Below, one piece after another: positions 33,798 to 42,145 of a DNA stretch of 64,000 nucleotides. Origin of the DNA: Pseudomonas serbica (GTDB taxonomy: Bacteria; Pseudomonadota; Gammaproteobacteria; Pseudomonadales; Pseudomonadaceae). Within the stretch, counting starts at the first letter, position 1. Each line of letters starts with the position of its first letter. The stretch spans positions 1 through 64,000 of the forward strand of contig NZ_JAQIYM010000019.1 of assembly GCF_028823535.1 (NCBI RefSeq). Reading direction: 5' to 3'. A program made the position numbers and the translations under genes. The notes beneath the pieces are model-generated. The model did no database searches. It was given only the letters and a program-made list of their open reading frames with translations, and was not told where the DNA came from.

Positions 33798-34176
33798 CGT
33801 TGCTCCTGTAGCCGAGATCCTTGGGTGCCCGCGTTGCCAAACCTCGACCGTCAAGAGATACGACAGGGTTCGCATGAGGAAGCGATGCTTTCACCTTTCC
33901 CATCGGGAGCGAGCGGCGGGCAGCATCGGCCCGGTGCCGATAATACATAGCCGCCCCCGAGACGGGAAGGCATGCGCCTGTGTATCGCTGTGTATCCAGG
34001 CCCGTCGTACGCAGAGTGGCTTACAAATGCCCCCGCAACCGGATACATCCGGGATACACGTGTGCCGTCAAATAGCCCTGCCTTAGCGAGAAAGCAAACG
34101 CACCTCGCTCCACGGCTTATTGCCCTTGTGGCATGACCCACGCGGCTCGGCCGCACACAGTCTCCGGAGAATCACC
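33798..34176. other. Intergenic region of about 380 bp before the EGKCG-repeat gene
   Basis: No gene is supported here. The only clear structure is four copies of a GTGTATC heptamer: two direct copies exactly 10 bp apart (33980-33986 and 33990-33996) and two inverted copies 11 bp apart (34042-34048 with one mismatch, 34053-34059). One face-of-helix spacing suggests a protein-binding region controlling the downstream exported protein. Confidence 0.4.
33980..34059. promoter_or_regulatory. GTGTATC repeat cluster upstream of the EGKCG-repeat gene
   Basis: Direct pair GTGTATC at 33980 and 33990, then inverted pair GATACAT/GATACAC at 34042 and 34053. Arrangement is direct-direct then inverted-inverted about 120-200 bp before the ATG at 34177. 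No matching regulator is encoded nearby. Confidence 0.35.
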
Positions 34177-34653
34177 ATGTCCCGTATGTCTAACAAATCC
34201 CGCATTGGCCTGATCGCTGTTGCACTGGCCGGCAGCCTCAACCTCGCTTCTACCGCCTTTGCCGCAGACGCATTGCCCCAAGGCTACCAACTGGCCTCGG
34301 CGGAAAAAACCAGCGAAGGCAAGTGTGGTGAGGGCAAGTGTGGTGAAGGCAAGTGTGGCGCAGAAGAAACCGGCGCCAAAGTGACCAAGGCCGGCGAAGG
34401 CAAGTGCGGTGAAGGCAAATGTGGCGATGCTTCGTTCGCCCGTACCGACACCGACCACGACGGCCGCGTTTCCCTCAAGGAACTGCTGACCGTTGCCCCG
34501 CAAGGCGGTGAAGAGTTCAAGGCCATGGACACCAACAACGATGGTTTCCTCTCCGAAGGCGAGGTCTACAAATTCCGCACCAACCAGTTCACCTCCAACG
34601 GCAAGAAAGTGCCTACGGAATTGTTCACCCAGATGAGCAAGGCGAAGAGCTGA
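34177..34653 (+). CDS. Exported EGKCG-repeat / EF-hand protein (HvfA-like MNIO RiPP precursor candidate)
   Basis: A 158-residue exported protein. A signal peptide (residues 1-29, ending STAFA-A) is followed by five EGKCG motifs at residues 47-51, 52-56, 57-61, 74-78 and 79-83. Then come two canonical EF-hand loops: D91-x-D93-x-D95-G ending at E102, and D118-x-N120-x-D122-G ending at E129. EGKCG repeats are the hallmark of HvfA-type precursors whose Cys are changed by the MNIO enzyme HvfB with HvfC into copper-binding oxazolone/thioamide groups. No HvfB/HvfC-like gene is nearby, so maturation would have to occur in trans. CGGAGA precedes ATG 34177. The gene ends in a strong terminator. Confidence 0.82.
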   Translation: MSRMSNKSRIGLIAVALAGSLNLASTAFAADALPQGYQLASAEKTSEGKCGEGKCGEGKCGAEETGAKVTKAGEGKCGEGKCGDASFARTDTDHDGRVSLKELLTVAPQGGEEFKAMDTNNDGFLSEGEVYKFRTNQFTSNGKKVPTELFTQMSKAKS

Positions 34654-34674
34654 TTACGCGATACGGCGGTAAAC

Positions 34675-34717
34675 AAACCTCCCTGGGTTTTTCCCTGGGG
34701 AGGTTTTTTTGTTTTTT
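34675..34717 (+). terminator. Rho-independent terminator of the EGKCG-repeat gene
   Basis: AAACCTCCC pairs with GGGAGGTTT around a TGGG-T5-CCCT inner stem-loop, followed by an interrupted T-rich run (TTTTTTTGTTTTTT). Located 22 bases after the stop codon. Confidence 0.85.
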
Positions 34718-34770
34718 CAGTTACCAGATCCAGCGCGATCCCACATCCAGCGCCTTGACCTTGAGGCCGC

Positions 34771-34796
34771 CATCGCTGGCATGCCAGTTCCTACAG
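34771..34796. repeat. Degenerate half REP-like element
   Basis: CATCGCTGGCATGCCAGTTC followed by CTACAG resembles one arm of the REP-like repeats at 42062 and 47254 with a few mismatches. No second arm is visible. Confidence 0.4.
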
Positions 34797-34829
34797 TAGA
34801 TCGGTTGCAGCCGCGATAGGCGTTGCCCC

Positions 34830-35906
34830 TCAGTCAAAGGCACTGCGGTAGGCAAACAGCCCGGGCATGCCGCCGGTCATCACAAACAGCAGATTACTGC
34901 CCGCCGGATAGTCGCCCCGGCGTACGGCGGCGAGCAGGCCGGAGAAGGCCTTGCCGCCGTAGACGGGGTCGGTGAGCAAGCCTTCCCGGGACGCGAGCAG
35001 GCGTACTGCTTCGAGCATCGCGTCGGTCGGCGCGCCATAGGCATCGCCGCGCTGGCTGCCGTCCACGCGAATCGAGTCGTCGGCCAGCGTTGTGGACGGG
35101 TCCAGCAGCTGTAGAACCTGGCGGGTCTTTTCCAGGGTCGTGGTCGTGGCCTGTTCCTCTGTCGCCAGCACCGAGTAGCCGAGAATGTGCGTCGAAGCGC
35201 CCGCCACGGTGACACCGGCCAGCAACCCTGAGTGCGTGCCGGCGCTTCCGTTGGGCACGATGATCTGCTCGAAATGCACGCCCAGCGCATCCGCCTGGCT
35301 CAGGATTTCCGAAGCGCAGGCGGCATACCCCAGGCTGCCCCGGGGGCTGGAACCGCCAAGCGGCATCACGAAGGGCTTTTTACCTTGCCCCTTGAGTGTG
35401 TCGACCCGTTCTGACGCATAGGTATCAGGCACGACGCCTCGAGAGAGCCGATGGACCTTCGCGCCAAACAGTGCGTCGAGCAGTACATTGCCGTTGTGGC
35501 AAAAATCGTCGTCGGTGCGCACGGCAGAGGGTGTCAGGATCAGCTCGCAGGCGAGGCCGTGACGAGCCGCCGCGGCCGCGGTGAGCCGCGCATGATTGGA
35601 TTGAAAGCCGCCCCAGGTCACCAGTGTATCGGCGCCTTCGGCCAGGGCTTCGCCGAGCAGGAATTCCAGTTTGCGCAGTTTGTTGCCACCGCCGCCGAGA
35701 CCGGTCAGGTCGTCGCGCTTGACGTAGAGGTTGCAGCCATTGAGTTCTGGCAAGCGGCTCAATCGGGACAGTTTCTGGATCGGGGTCGGGCCTTCGAGCA
35801 GGGCCACCCGTGGGTAGGCGGCCAATGCGGCATCAAGATGATTCAAGTCGTGGGGCATGAAGGATCGCTCATGGGGTAGAGGAAGCTCGGTGGGCTTGAT
35901 CGCCAT
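34830..35906 (-). CDS. dcyD: D-cysteine desulfhydrase (ACC-deaminase family)
   Basis: A 358-residue PLP enzyme of the fold-type II ACC deaminase/D-cysteine desulfhydrase group. It converts D-cysteine to pyruvate, sulfide and ammonia. The PLP Lys is in GGGGNKLRKLEFLLGEA, substrate contacts in TWGGFQSNHARLTAAAA, and the phosphate loop in PNGSAGTHSGLLAG. Start is either ATG 35906 or the internal ATG 35858 (MPHDLNHLDAAL), which matches usual family N-termini equally well. It is monocistronic. ACC deaminase itself cannot be excluded by eye, but the overall sequence favours DcyD. Confidence 0.8.
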   Translation of the reverse strand: MAIKPTELPLPHERSFMPHDLNHLDAALAAYPRVALLEGPTPIQKLSRLSRLPELNGCNLYVKRDDLTGLGGGGNKLRKLEFLLGEALAEGADTLVTWGGFQSNHARLTAAAAARHGLACELILTPSAVRTDDDFCHNGNVLLDALFGAKVHRLSRGVVPDTYASERVDTLKGQGKKPFVMPLGGSSPRGSLGYAACASEILSQADALGVHFEQIIVPNGSAGTHSGLLAGVTVAGASTHILGYSVLATEEQATTTTLEKTRQVLQLLDPSTTLADDSIRVDGSQRGDAYGAPTDAMLEAVRLLASREGLLTDPVYGGKAFSGLLAAVRRGDYPAGSNLLFVMTGGMPGLFAYRSAFD

Positions 35907-36085
35907 CTGCCACTCTAGGAAGCCATGGCGTGAAGATATACCGCTGGCGAGGAATTACAGTTGATACACCGTGTAATGAACGCTGATATCTTAAAAGCAG
36001 ATAACACTGATCTTGATTATTCGTTTATTGAGATATCAACGCGCGAGATAACGTCTGCCCGACTGAAAGTAGGGAAGGGCAGACG

Positions 36086-37360
36086 ATGAACAACGAGAAA
36101 CCAGCGACAGCCGACAGTGGCCCGATGAATTATGCCGAGCGCAACCTTGCCTACTGGCAGCGCAACCTGGCGGTTTGTGTGTTCGGCTCGTTCACCACCC
36201 TGGTCAGCCTGAGCATGCTGTTGCCGTTTCTGCCGCTCTATGTGCAGCAGCTGGGCGTCACTGCCCAGGCCGACGTGGTGCAGTGGTCCGCCGTGGCGTT
36301 TGGGGCGACATTTTTTGGCACTGCGATTACCGCGCCGTTGTGGGGGCGGTTGGCGGATCGGTATGGGCGCAAGCCGATGCTGGTACGCGCGGCCATCGGC
36401 ATGGCGGTGGTGATGTCGCTGATCGGGCTGGCGCGGGATGTCACCGACCTGGTGGTGTTGCGCCTGGTCGCCGGGCTCATCGGTGGTTATGCCTCGGCTT
36501 CGATCGTGATGATCGGTTCCCAGGTGCCACGGGAAAAGGCCGGTTGGGCCTTGGGCGTGCTGTCGACGGGGGCATTGTCCGGCAACCTGATCGGGCCACT
36601 GGTGGGGGGCTTCCTGCCGCAGTGGGTCGGCATCCGCGGCACTTTTTTCGTCGGTGGTGCCATGATCGCGGTGGCTGCGATCACTACTGTCGTGCTGGTT
36701 CGCGAAGACTTCCGTCGGCAGTTGGACGGGGCACGCCGGAGCAATACTTCCAGACATCAGGCCGACAGTGCGCGCTGGCCGATCATCGCCGCATTACTGA
36801 TGACGGCGATGATGGTGCTGCTGGCCAACATGTCGATCGAGCCGATCATCACCGTCTACATCGGTCACCTGGGCGTGGCCTTCGATGATCAGGCGCGGAT
36901 TGCCGGAATCGTGATGGCGTGTTCGGCGCTGGGCAGCATCTTGACGGCCGCCCGGCTGGGGGCGTTGGCTGATCGTGTTGGCAGCTGGAATGTGATCACC
37001 GGATGCCTGGTGCTGACCGGCATCGTCATGGTGCCCCAGGCATTCGTCACGCAGTGGTGGCAGCTGGCAGTGCTGCGCGGCCTGATGGGCATGACCATTG
37101 CCGGGTTGCTGCCGGCGATAGCCAAGCTGATCCGCCAATCGGTAGCGGAGCACAACAGCGGAAAAGTCCTCGGCTACCTGCAATCGGCGCAGTTTTCCGG
37201 ACAGGTGATCGGGCCCCTGATCGGAGGCCAGATCGGTGCGCATTTCGGCCTGCACCACGTGTTCCTGGTCACGGGTGCGCTGCTGGTGGTGTGTGCCGGG
37301 GTGAACGGCTGGATCAGGTCACGGGTTGATACGCTGCAGAGTGCTACGACGCCAAGGTAG
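36086..37360 (+). CDS. MFS efflux transporter (MdtG-like, DHA1 type)
   Basis: A 424-residue, 12-helix major facilitator. The cytoplasmic loop after helix 2 reads WGRLADRYGRKPMLVRA, and the helix-5 region STGALSGNLIGPLVGGFLP carries the antiporter pattern G-x3-GPxxGG expected of drug:proton exporters. It overlaps tail-to-tail with the LysR gene at 37344 by 17 bases. Regulated from its own promoter in an AT-rich leader (35990-36040). Exported compound unknown. Confidence 0.82.
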   Translation: MNNEKPATADSGPMNYAERNLAYWQRNLAVCVFGSFTTLVSLSMLLPFLPLYVQQLGVTAQADVVQWSAVAFGATFFGTAITAPLWGRLADRYGRKPMLVRAAIGMAVVMSLIGLARDVTDLVVLRLVAGLIGGYASASIVMIGSQVPREKAGWALGVLSTGALSGNLIGPLVGGFLPQWVGIRGTFFVGGAMIAVAAITTVVLVREDFRRQLDGARRSNTSRHQADSARWPIIAALLMTAMMVLLANMSIEPIITVYIGHLGVAFDDQARIAGIVMACSALGSILTAARLGALADRVGSWNVITGCLVLTGIVMVPQAFVTQWWQLAVLRGLMGMTIAGLLPAIAKLIRQSVAEHNSGKVLGYLQSAQFSGQVIGPLIGGQIGAHFGLHHVFLVTGALLVVCAGVNGWIRSRVDTLQSATTPR

Positions 37361-38231
37361 CGGGAACCCCATCAAGACGCACGCTGTGCAGGAAGGTGGC
37401 CAGTGCGCTGGAACAGTAGCCATCGATGCGCCGCACGAACACCGTCTCGACTTCAGCCAGCTGCGGGGACAGTTCGTGCACGGCCACCAACCCCTCGCGG
37501 GCCGCATTGGCAACCACGCCCCTGGGCAACAGCGTGACCCCGACTCCAGCCGATACGCAGGCAATGATCGCTTCGATGGAGCCGAACTCCAACGGCTCGG
37601 GGGCGAGGGCGCCGAGGTTGGCCAGCAGCGTATCCAGGCGTTGGCGATAAGAGCAGCCCAGGCGGAAAACCACGGTCTTGAGGTTCAAGGCCGCGGCGAC
37701 ATCCTCCACGCGACGCAAGCTCGGTGAGGTGACCAGCACCAGTTCTTCGCGAAAGACGACTTCGCTGTGCAGCTGCGGATGATTGACCGGGCCAACCACG
37801 AACGCGCCCTCCAGCTTACAGTCGATGACGTCCTGGATCAGGCTGCAGGTGGTGCCGGTGCGCACCACCGGGCGCACCTCAGGGTAAGCCTTGGCAAATC
37901 GAGCGATCAGCTGCGGCAGGCGCAGGGCGAGGGTGGTCTCCAGCGTACCGATCTCCAACACACCCCTGGGCTGGCCGTCATCGCGGGCGGCGCTGGAGGC
38001 ATCGAGCAGCAATTTCGCCAGGCGGTCGGCGAAGGGCAGGATGCGCCGCCCCGCGGGCGTCACCTGAACGCCCTTGGCGCTGCGTTGGAACAGCGCAACC
38101 CCCAACTCGTCCTCCAGCGAGCGGATCCTCGCGGACACGTTCGACTGTACGGTGTTCAGTTCGCTGGCGGCCTTGTTCATGCTGCCGTGGCGCGCCACCG
38201 CGGCCACTACCTTGAGATCCGTGACATCCAT
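37344..38231 (-). CDS. LysR-family regulator, divergent from the symporter genes
   Basis: A 295-residue LysR regulator. HTH in residues about 5-62 (LKVVAAVARHGSMNKAASEL, NTVQSNVSARIRSLEDEL), then the periplasmic-binding-like effector domain with GVTLLPRGVVA. ATG 38231 preceded by AGGTGA is preferred to the GTG at 38240. It is similar to the second LysR protein (42141..43046), especially in the NTVQSNV recognition helix, which suggests related DNA targets. It faces the DUF485-symporter genes and the box at 38354-38383 and likely controls them. Confidence 0.88.
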   Translation of the reverse strand: MDVTDLKVVAAVARHGSMNKAASELNTVQSNVSARIRSLEDELGVALFQRSAKGVQVTPAGRRILPFADRLAKLLLDASSAARDDGQPRGVLEIGTLETTLALRLPQLIARFAKAYPEVRPVVRTGTTCSLIQDVIDCKLEGAFVVGPVNHPQLHSEVVFREELVLVTSPSLRRVEDVAAALNLKTVVFRLGCSYRQRLDTLLANLGALAPEPLEFGSIEAIIACVSAGVGVTLLPRGVVANAAREGLVAVHELSPQLAEVETVFVRRIDGYCSSALATFLHSVRLDGVPATLAS

Positions 38232-38353
38232 CGAACTCACCTATCTGAAAAAACCGTAACGGGTGCGCAATTCAAAGCCCATTAGAGATTAACAGGCGTC
38301 GGAGAACAACCCGAGACTGGGTGCATGCAGATTCACCAAAAGCGATCAACTGA

Positions 38354-38383
38354 ATCATTAATGATCATTTTACATGATCATTT
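38354..38383. promoter_or_regulatory. Conserved AT-rich box 1 (shared with 43837-43865)
   Basis: Begins ATCATTAATGATCATTTTAC and continues ATGATCATTT; contains overlapping TGATCA palindromes. Nearly the same sequence with the same order of elements precedes the mmsA-type gene at 43837-43865, and a weaker version lies before the MOSC gene. Placed between a LysR gene and the symporter unit; a candidate LysR binding region. Confidence 0.6.
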
Positions 38384-38490
38384 GCCGAGCATAGGTTGAC
38401 AGGGCACAGAGACCGCAGCCAGTGGCGGATCGAGTCTGAATCTGAGGCTGTGGAACAACAATAACGCTACCACTGCTACACGGAGTCAAC

Positions 38491-38805
38491 GTGAACCATG
38501 CAACCGAATCGGCCAGGATCCGTCACCACCCCCGGTACAAGGATCTGGTCTCGCGCCAGCGTACGTTCGTCGCGAGTCTTACCGCGGCAACCCTTGTCCC
38601 TTACTTCACGTTCATCCTCGTCGCCGCCTTCGCGCCCCAGCTGTTGGCAACGAAACTGTCGGCGACCAGCATCATCAGTATCGGTTGGCCACTGGGCGCG
38701 GTTTTTATCATCGGCGCCTGGTTGTTCACCGGCCTTTACATCCTGCGTGCCAACGGTGAGTTCGATGACCTGACGGCACAGATCCGCGCGGGGGCCATCG
38801 TATGA
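38491..38805 (+). CDS. DUF485 small membrane subunit of the symporter
   Basis: A 104-residue membrane protein with two hydrophobic helices (LVPYFTFILVAAFAP and the region starting SIGWPLGAVFIIGAW) of the DUF485/YjcH family. DUF485 proteins are typically encoded directly before ActP-type sodium/acetate symporters, as here: the stop overlaps the symporter start (ATGA). GTG start with CGGAG upstream. Likely an accessory subunit or regulator of the transporter. Confidence 0.85.
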   Translation: MNHATESARIRHHPRYKDLVSRQRTFVASLTAATLVPYFTFILVAAFAPQLLATKLSATSIISIGWPLGAVFIIGAWLFTGLYILRANGEFDDLTAQIRAGAIV

Positions 38806-40475
38806 AACGCATCCTGCACAACCTCTTCCTCGGCACGCTGCTCGCAGCGCTGGCCTGCGGTGCTATGGCCGGCGACGTGTTGCAGAACGTCAAACAACAA
38901 CCGATCAACACCACCGCCATCGGCATGTTCCTGGTCTTCGTCGTGACGACGCTGGGCATCACGTACTGGGCCGCTTCCAAAACCCGATCCATGGAGGATT
39001 TCTACACGGCCGGTGGCGGCATCAGCGGTTTCCAGAACGGCCTGGCGCTGGCCGGGGACTACATGTCGGCGGCGGCGTTGCTGGGGGTCACCAGCATGAT
39101 CTTCTTCAACGGCTTCGACGGCGTGCTGTACTCGATCAGCTTCTTTGTCGCCTGGCCCCTGTTGCTGTTCCTGTTTGCCGAGCGCATCCGCAATCTGGGG
39201 CGTATCACCATCTCCGACATCGCGTCATACCGCCTTGACCAGAATCGCATCCGCACCCTGACGGCCTTCGGCTCGCTGACGGTGGTGTGCTTCTATCTGG
39301 TGGTGCAGATGGTGGGGGCGGGGCAGTTGATCCAGCTGTTGTTCGGCTTGCCCTATCACTATGCGGTGATTGCCGTGGGCCTGTTGATGGCGGTCTACGT
39401 CACCTTCGGCGGCATGGTCGCCACCACCTGGGTGCAGATCATCAAGGCTGGGTTGCTGCTGGTGGGGGGAACCTTGCTGGCGATATTGGCACTGAGCAAA
39501 TTCGGTTTTTCCTTCGATCTGTTGTTTGAGCAAGCCGTGGCCGCGCACCACGATGGCGAGCGGATCCTGCTGCCGAGCAAGCTGGTGGCCGACCCGCTGT
39601 CGCTGATCTCGTTGTCACTGGGGCTGGTGTTTGGCACGGCGGGATTGCCGCACATCCTCATGCGCTTCTTTACCGTGCCGGACGCCAGGCAAGCGCGCAA
39701 ATCGGTATTCGTGGCCACAGGCTTCATCGGCTTTTTCTACTTGATCGTGGCGGTGCTGGGCCTGGCTGCCATCGTCATCGTCGGACAGGACCCGGCCTTC
39801 TACGAGTCCGGCGTTGTCGGCGGCAAACTCATCGGTGGCGGCAACATGCCGGTGATGCACCTGGCCAAGGCCGTGGGCGGTGACTTGCTGCTCGGTTTCA
39901 TTTCCGCGGTGGCGTTTGCGACGATTTTGGCGGTGGTGTCCGGCCTGACCATGGCCGGCACTTCCGCGATCTCCCATGACCTGTATGTGATGGTGGTCAG
40001 GAAGGGCAAGGCCGAGGCCCGGGACGAGCGTCGCGTATCGCGGATTGCCTCGGTGGGTATCGGTATCGTCGCGGTGGTGTTGGGGATTTTGTTCAAGGAC
40101 CAGAACATCGCCTTCCTGGTGGCGCTGACCTTCGGCGTGGCGGCTTCGGTCAACTTTCCCATCCTGGTGCTTTCGATGTACTGGAAAGGGCTGACCACCC
40201 GCGGCGCCTTGATTGGCGGCATCGCCGGGCTGGTCAGTGCTGTCGGCCTGGTGGTGCTCTCGCCAGCGGTGTGGGTCAAGGTGCTGGGCAATGCCGAGGC
40301 GATCTTCCCGTATGACTACCCGGCGATCATCTCGATGAACGTGGCGTTTCTCTTTACCTGGCTTGGCTCGGTGACCGATCGCAGCCAGGGCGCGGTGCTC
40401 GAGCGCGAGCGATTCGACGATCAACTGATCCGTGCCCAGACCGGGCTCGGGGCCGCGCAGGCGGTTAATCACTGA
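38802..40475 (+). CDS. Sodium:solute (ActP-like) carboxylate symporter
   Basis: A 557-residue sodium:solute symporter of the acetate-permease type. N-terminal signal-like helix, then about 13 transmembrane helices. Family landmarks: DFYTAGGGISGFQNGLALAG, GTAGLPHILMRFFTVPDARQ and FISAVAFATILAVVSGLTMAG. In this module, with nitronate monooxygenases and a CoA-acylating semialdehyde dehydrogenase, the substrate may be a short carboxylate such as 3-nitropropionate/propionate 3-nitronate rather than acetate; that is inference from context. Confidence 0.85.
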   Translation: MKRILHNLFLGTLLAALACGAMAGDVLQNVKQQPINTTAIGMFLVFVVTTLGITYWAASKTRSMEDFYTAGGGISGFQNGLALAGDYMSAAALLGVTSMIFFNGFDGVLYSISFFVAWPLLLFLFAERIRNLGRITISDIASYRLDQNRIRTLTAFGSLTVVCFYLVVQMVGAGQLIQLLFGLPYHYAVIAVGLLMAVYVTFGGMVATTWVQIIKAGLLLVGGTLLAILALSKFGFSFDLLFEQAVAAHHDGERILLPSKLVADPLSLISLSLGLVFGTAGLPHILMRFFTVPDARQARKSVFVATGFIGFFYLIVAVLGLAAIVIVGQDPAFYESGVVGGKLIGGGNMPVMHLAKAVGGDLLLGFISAVAFATILAVVSGLTMAGTSAISHDLYVMVVRKGKAEARDERRVSRIASVGIGIVAVVLGILFKDQNIAFLVALTFGVAASVNFPILVLSMYWKGLTTRGALIGGIAGLVSAVGLVVLSPAVWVKVLGNAEAIFPYDYPAIISMNVAFLFTWLGSVTDRSQGAVLERERFDDQLIRAQTGLGAAQAVNH

Positions 40476-40527
40476 AGCGGTCATCCCCCACCTTTTTGAT
40501 GTGCGTCTTTTGCAAAGGGAGCCTGTC

Positions 40528-41082
40528 ATGCAACTCAAAGACAATGGCCTGAGATTTTCACCTGTCACGGTGGTAACACACTGGATCGTGGCGTGCTCAC
40601 TGCTGGCGATTTTCGCTCTGCAGCTGCTGATCGATCATGCCTCCAGCGCGGCACTGCAACAGCCACTCGGCCGGGCGCAAAACCTGCTCGGCCTGATCCT
40701 GTTCCTCGTCTCGATCTATCGGTTCTGGGCGCGGGTCACTTCCTACCATCCGCTACCGGTGGGCACGCCAAACCCCATCGAAGTGATCATCAGCCGTTCG
40801 GTGGCAGTCGCGCTGGCCCTGGCGATGGTGCTGCTGCCGATTGCAGTCTGGGCTTCACGGGCCGCCGCCGGCGAGGTGGTGCAATTGCCCGGCGGGTTGT
40901 GGATTCCAGCGCTCCTGCCGGCCAATCCGACCTTGAAGCATGGGGTCGATGTGCTGTTCGACATCGGCGCCTCGGCGTTTCTTGCCGGTCTCGCGCTGCA
41001 TGTCTTCGGCGCGCTGAAGAATCACTTTCTCCTGAAGAACAACACGCTCAAGCGGATGCTTGGAAAACATGTGGAGCTGTGA
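40528..41082 (+). CDS. Cytochrome b561-type membrane protein
   Basis: A 184-residue protein with four predicted helices and His residues placed for haem b ligation (VVTHWIVACSLLAIF in helix 1, ALHVFGALKNHFLL near the C-terminus). It would pass electrons between the quinone pool and a partner. ATG 40528 has GGGAG seven bases upstream; the frame is open from 40432 but overlaps the symporter. It starts 52 bases after the symporter and ends 3 bases before the nitronate monooxygenase, so all three are co-transcribed. Confidence 0.83.
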   Translation: MQLKDNGLRFSPVTVVTHWIVACSLLAIFALQLLIDHASSAALQQPLGRAQNLLGLILFLVSIYRFWARVTSYHPLPVGTPNPIEVIISRSVAVALALAMVLLPIAVWASRAAAGEVVQLPGGLWIPALLPANPTLKHGVDVLFDIGASAFLAGLALHVFGALKNHFLLKNNTLKRMLGKHVEL

Positions 41083-41085
41083 GTC

Positions 41086-42066
41086 ATGAACCAGGACAGA
41101 ATCGATTATGCGGGTAACGTCGTCACCCGGCTCTGCGGCGTGAGGTACCCGATATTCCTCGGCGGCATGGCCGCCATTTCCGGTCCGCAGCTGGTGGGCG
41201 CGGTGGCCAACGCCGGGGGCATGGGCGTCCTCGGCGGCTTGCGCCTGCCGCCACTGGCCCTGCGCCGCTGGATCGACGAAACACGGGCGCTGACCGACCA
41301 GCCCTTCGGCGTGAACCTGGTGCCGCAGTTTGGCGGCCCGGAAGTTTTCGAAGCGCAGTTTCAAGTGGTCCTCAGGGAAAAGCCCAAACTGCTGTCGCTG
41401 TTTTATGCCGAGCAGTATGCCGCCGACATGATTGCCAGGGCGAAGGACGCCGGGTTGCTGGTCATGGTGCAAGCGGGCTCGGTGGAGCTGGCCCGGATCG
41501 CCATCTCGCAGGGCGCGGACATCATCATTGCCCAGGGCAGTGAAAGTGGCGGTCACCTCAATCGCGGTACGATCGGCATCATGCCGTTATTGACCTCGAT
41601 CATGGCTATCGCCGAGGGGCGGCCGGTACTGGCGGCGGGCGGTATCGTCCAGGGTGACGATGTGCGCGCACTGATGTCGCTCGGCGCATCGGGGGTGGTG
41701 GTGGGCACGGCCTTCATTGCCACCGATGAGTCGAACGCCCATGCCCTGTACAAGCAGAAGATCGTCGAGGCGACCGCCGATGACACCGAATACCGCACCG
41801 GCTATTCGTTCGGCTGGACCTACGGCACACCGCATCGTGTGATTCCCAATCGGGACAAATGGAACCTGCTGCGCCTGATCGGTGGCGGCGCCCGGGCGAT
41901 CGACAAGCCGCGAATGGCGCAGAAGCTGTCGCTGTATGCGGGGCAGGGGGTGGGCAAGATTCACAGTGTGGTGCCGGCGGCCGAGCGGGTGGCGGAGCTG
42001 GCCCTCGGCCTGGTGACTGCACCGGATCAGCCGCCGAATAAACAGAGAAGGGCGTTAGGCGTGTAG
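41086..42066 (+). CDS. Nitronate monooxygenase-like FMN enzyme, first copy
   Basis: A 326-residue FMN-dependent TIM barrel of the nitronate monooxygenase/2-nitropropane dioxygenase group. Seen: YPIFLGGMAAISGPQLVGAV, VANAGGMGVLGG, the presumed catalytic His in GSESGGHLNRG, and FMN-phosphate loops LAAGGIVQGDDVRALMSLGA and GVVVGTAFIA. It lacks several motifs of the class I enzymes found in the second copy (45569..46618), so it may use a different nitronate or be an NADH:quinone reductase-type relative. Last gene of the symporter-cytochrome unit. Confidence 0.82.
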   Translation: MNQDRIDYAGNVVTRLCGVRYPIFLGGMAAISGPQLVGAVANAGGMGVLGGLRLPPLALRRWIDETRALTDQPFGVNLVPQFGGPEVFEAQFQVVLREKPKLLSLFYAEQYAADMIARAKDAGLLVMVQAGSVELARIAISQGADIIIAQGSESGGHLNRGTIGIMPLLTSIMAIAEGRPVLAAGGIVQGDDVRALMSLGASGVVVGTAFIATDESNAHALYKQKIVEATADDTEYRTGYSFGWTYGTPHRVIPNRDKWNLLRLIGGGARAIDKPRMAQKLSLYAGQGVGKIHSVVPAAERVAELALGLVTAPDQPPNKQRRALGV

Positions 42067-42145
42067 GAGTCGGCTTGCCGGCGAAGGCGTCCTTGAATAT
42101 TGCATCGAGCTTTCGGGCCTCTTCGCTGGCAAGCCAGCTACTACA
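42062..42145. repeat. REPIN-like imperfect inverted repeat
   Basis: Arms of 24 bp (42062-42085 and 42122-42145) match at 20 of 24 positions and are separated by 36 bp. The arms, starting TGTAGGAG and containing GGCTTGCC, are close relatives of the perfect pair at 47254-47339. Located between two convergent genes. Confidence 0.7.

Noticed and set aside
34315..34425. Tandem DNA repeats resembling a short repeat array
   Set aside because: The repetition is the codon repeat GAAGGCAAGTGTGG of the EGKCG protein motifs, not a CRISPR or satellite; no spacers.
35984..36038. TGATATC and GATATCA arms before the MFS gene at 36086
   Set aside because: Only 7 bp each and about 40 bp apart in AT-rich DNA; not convincing as an operator.
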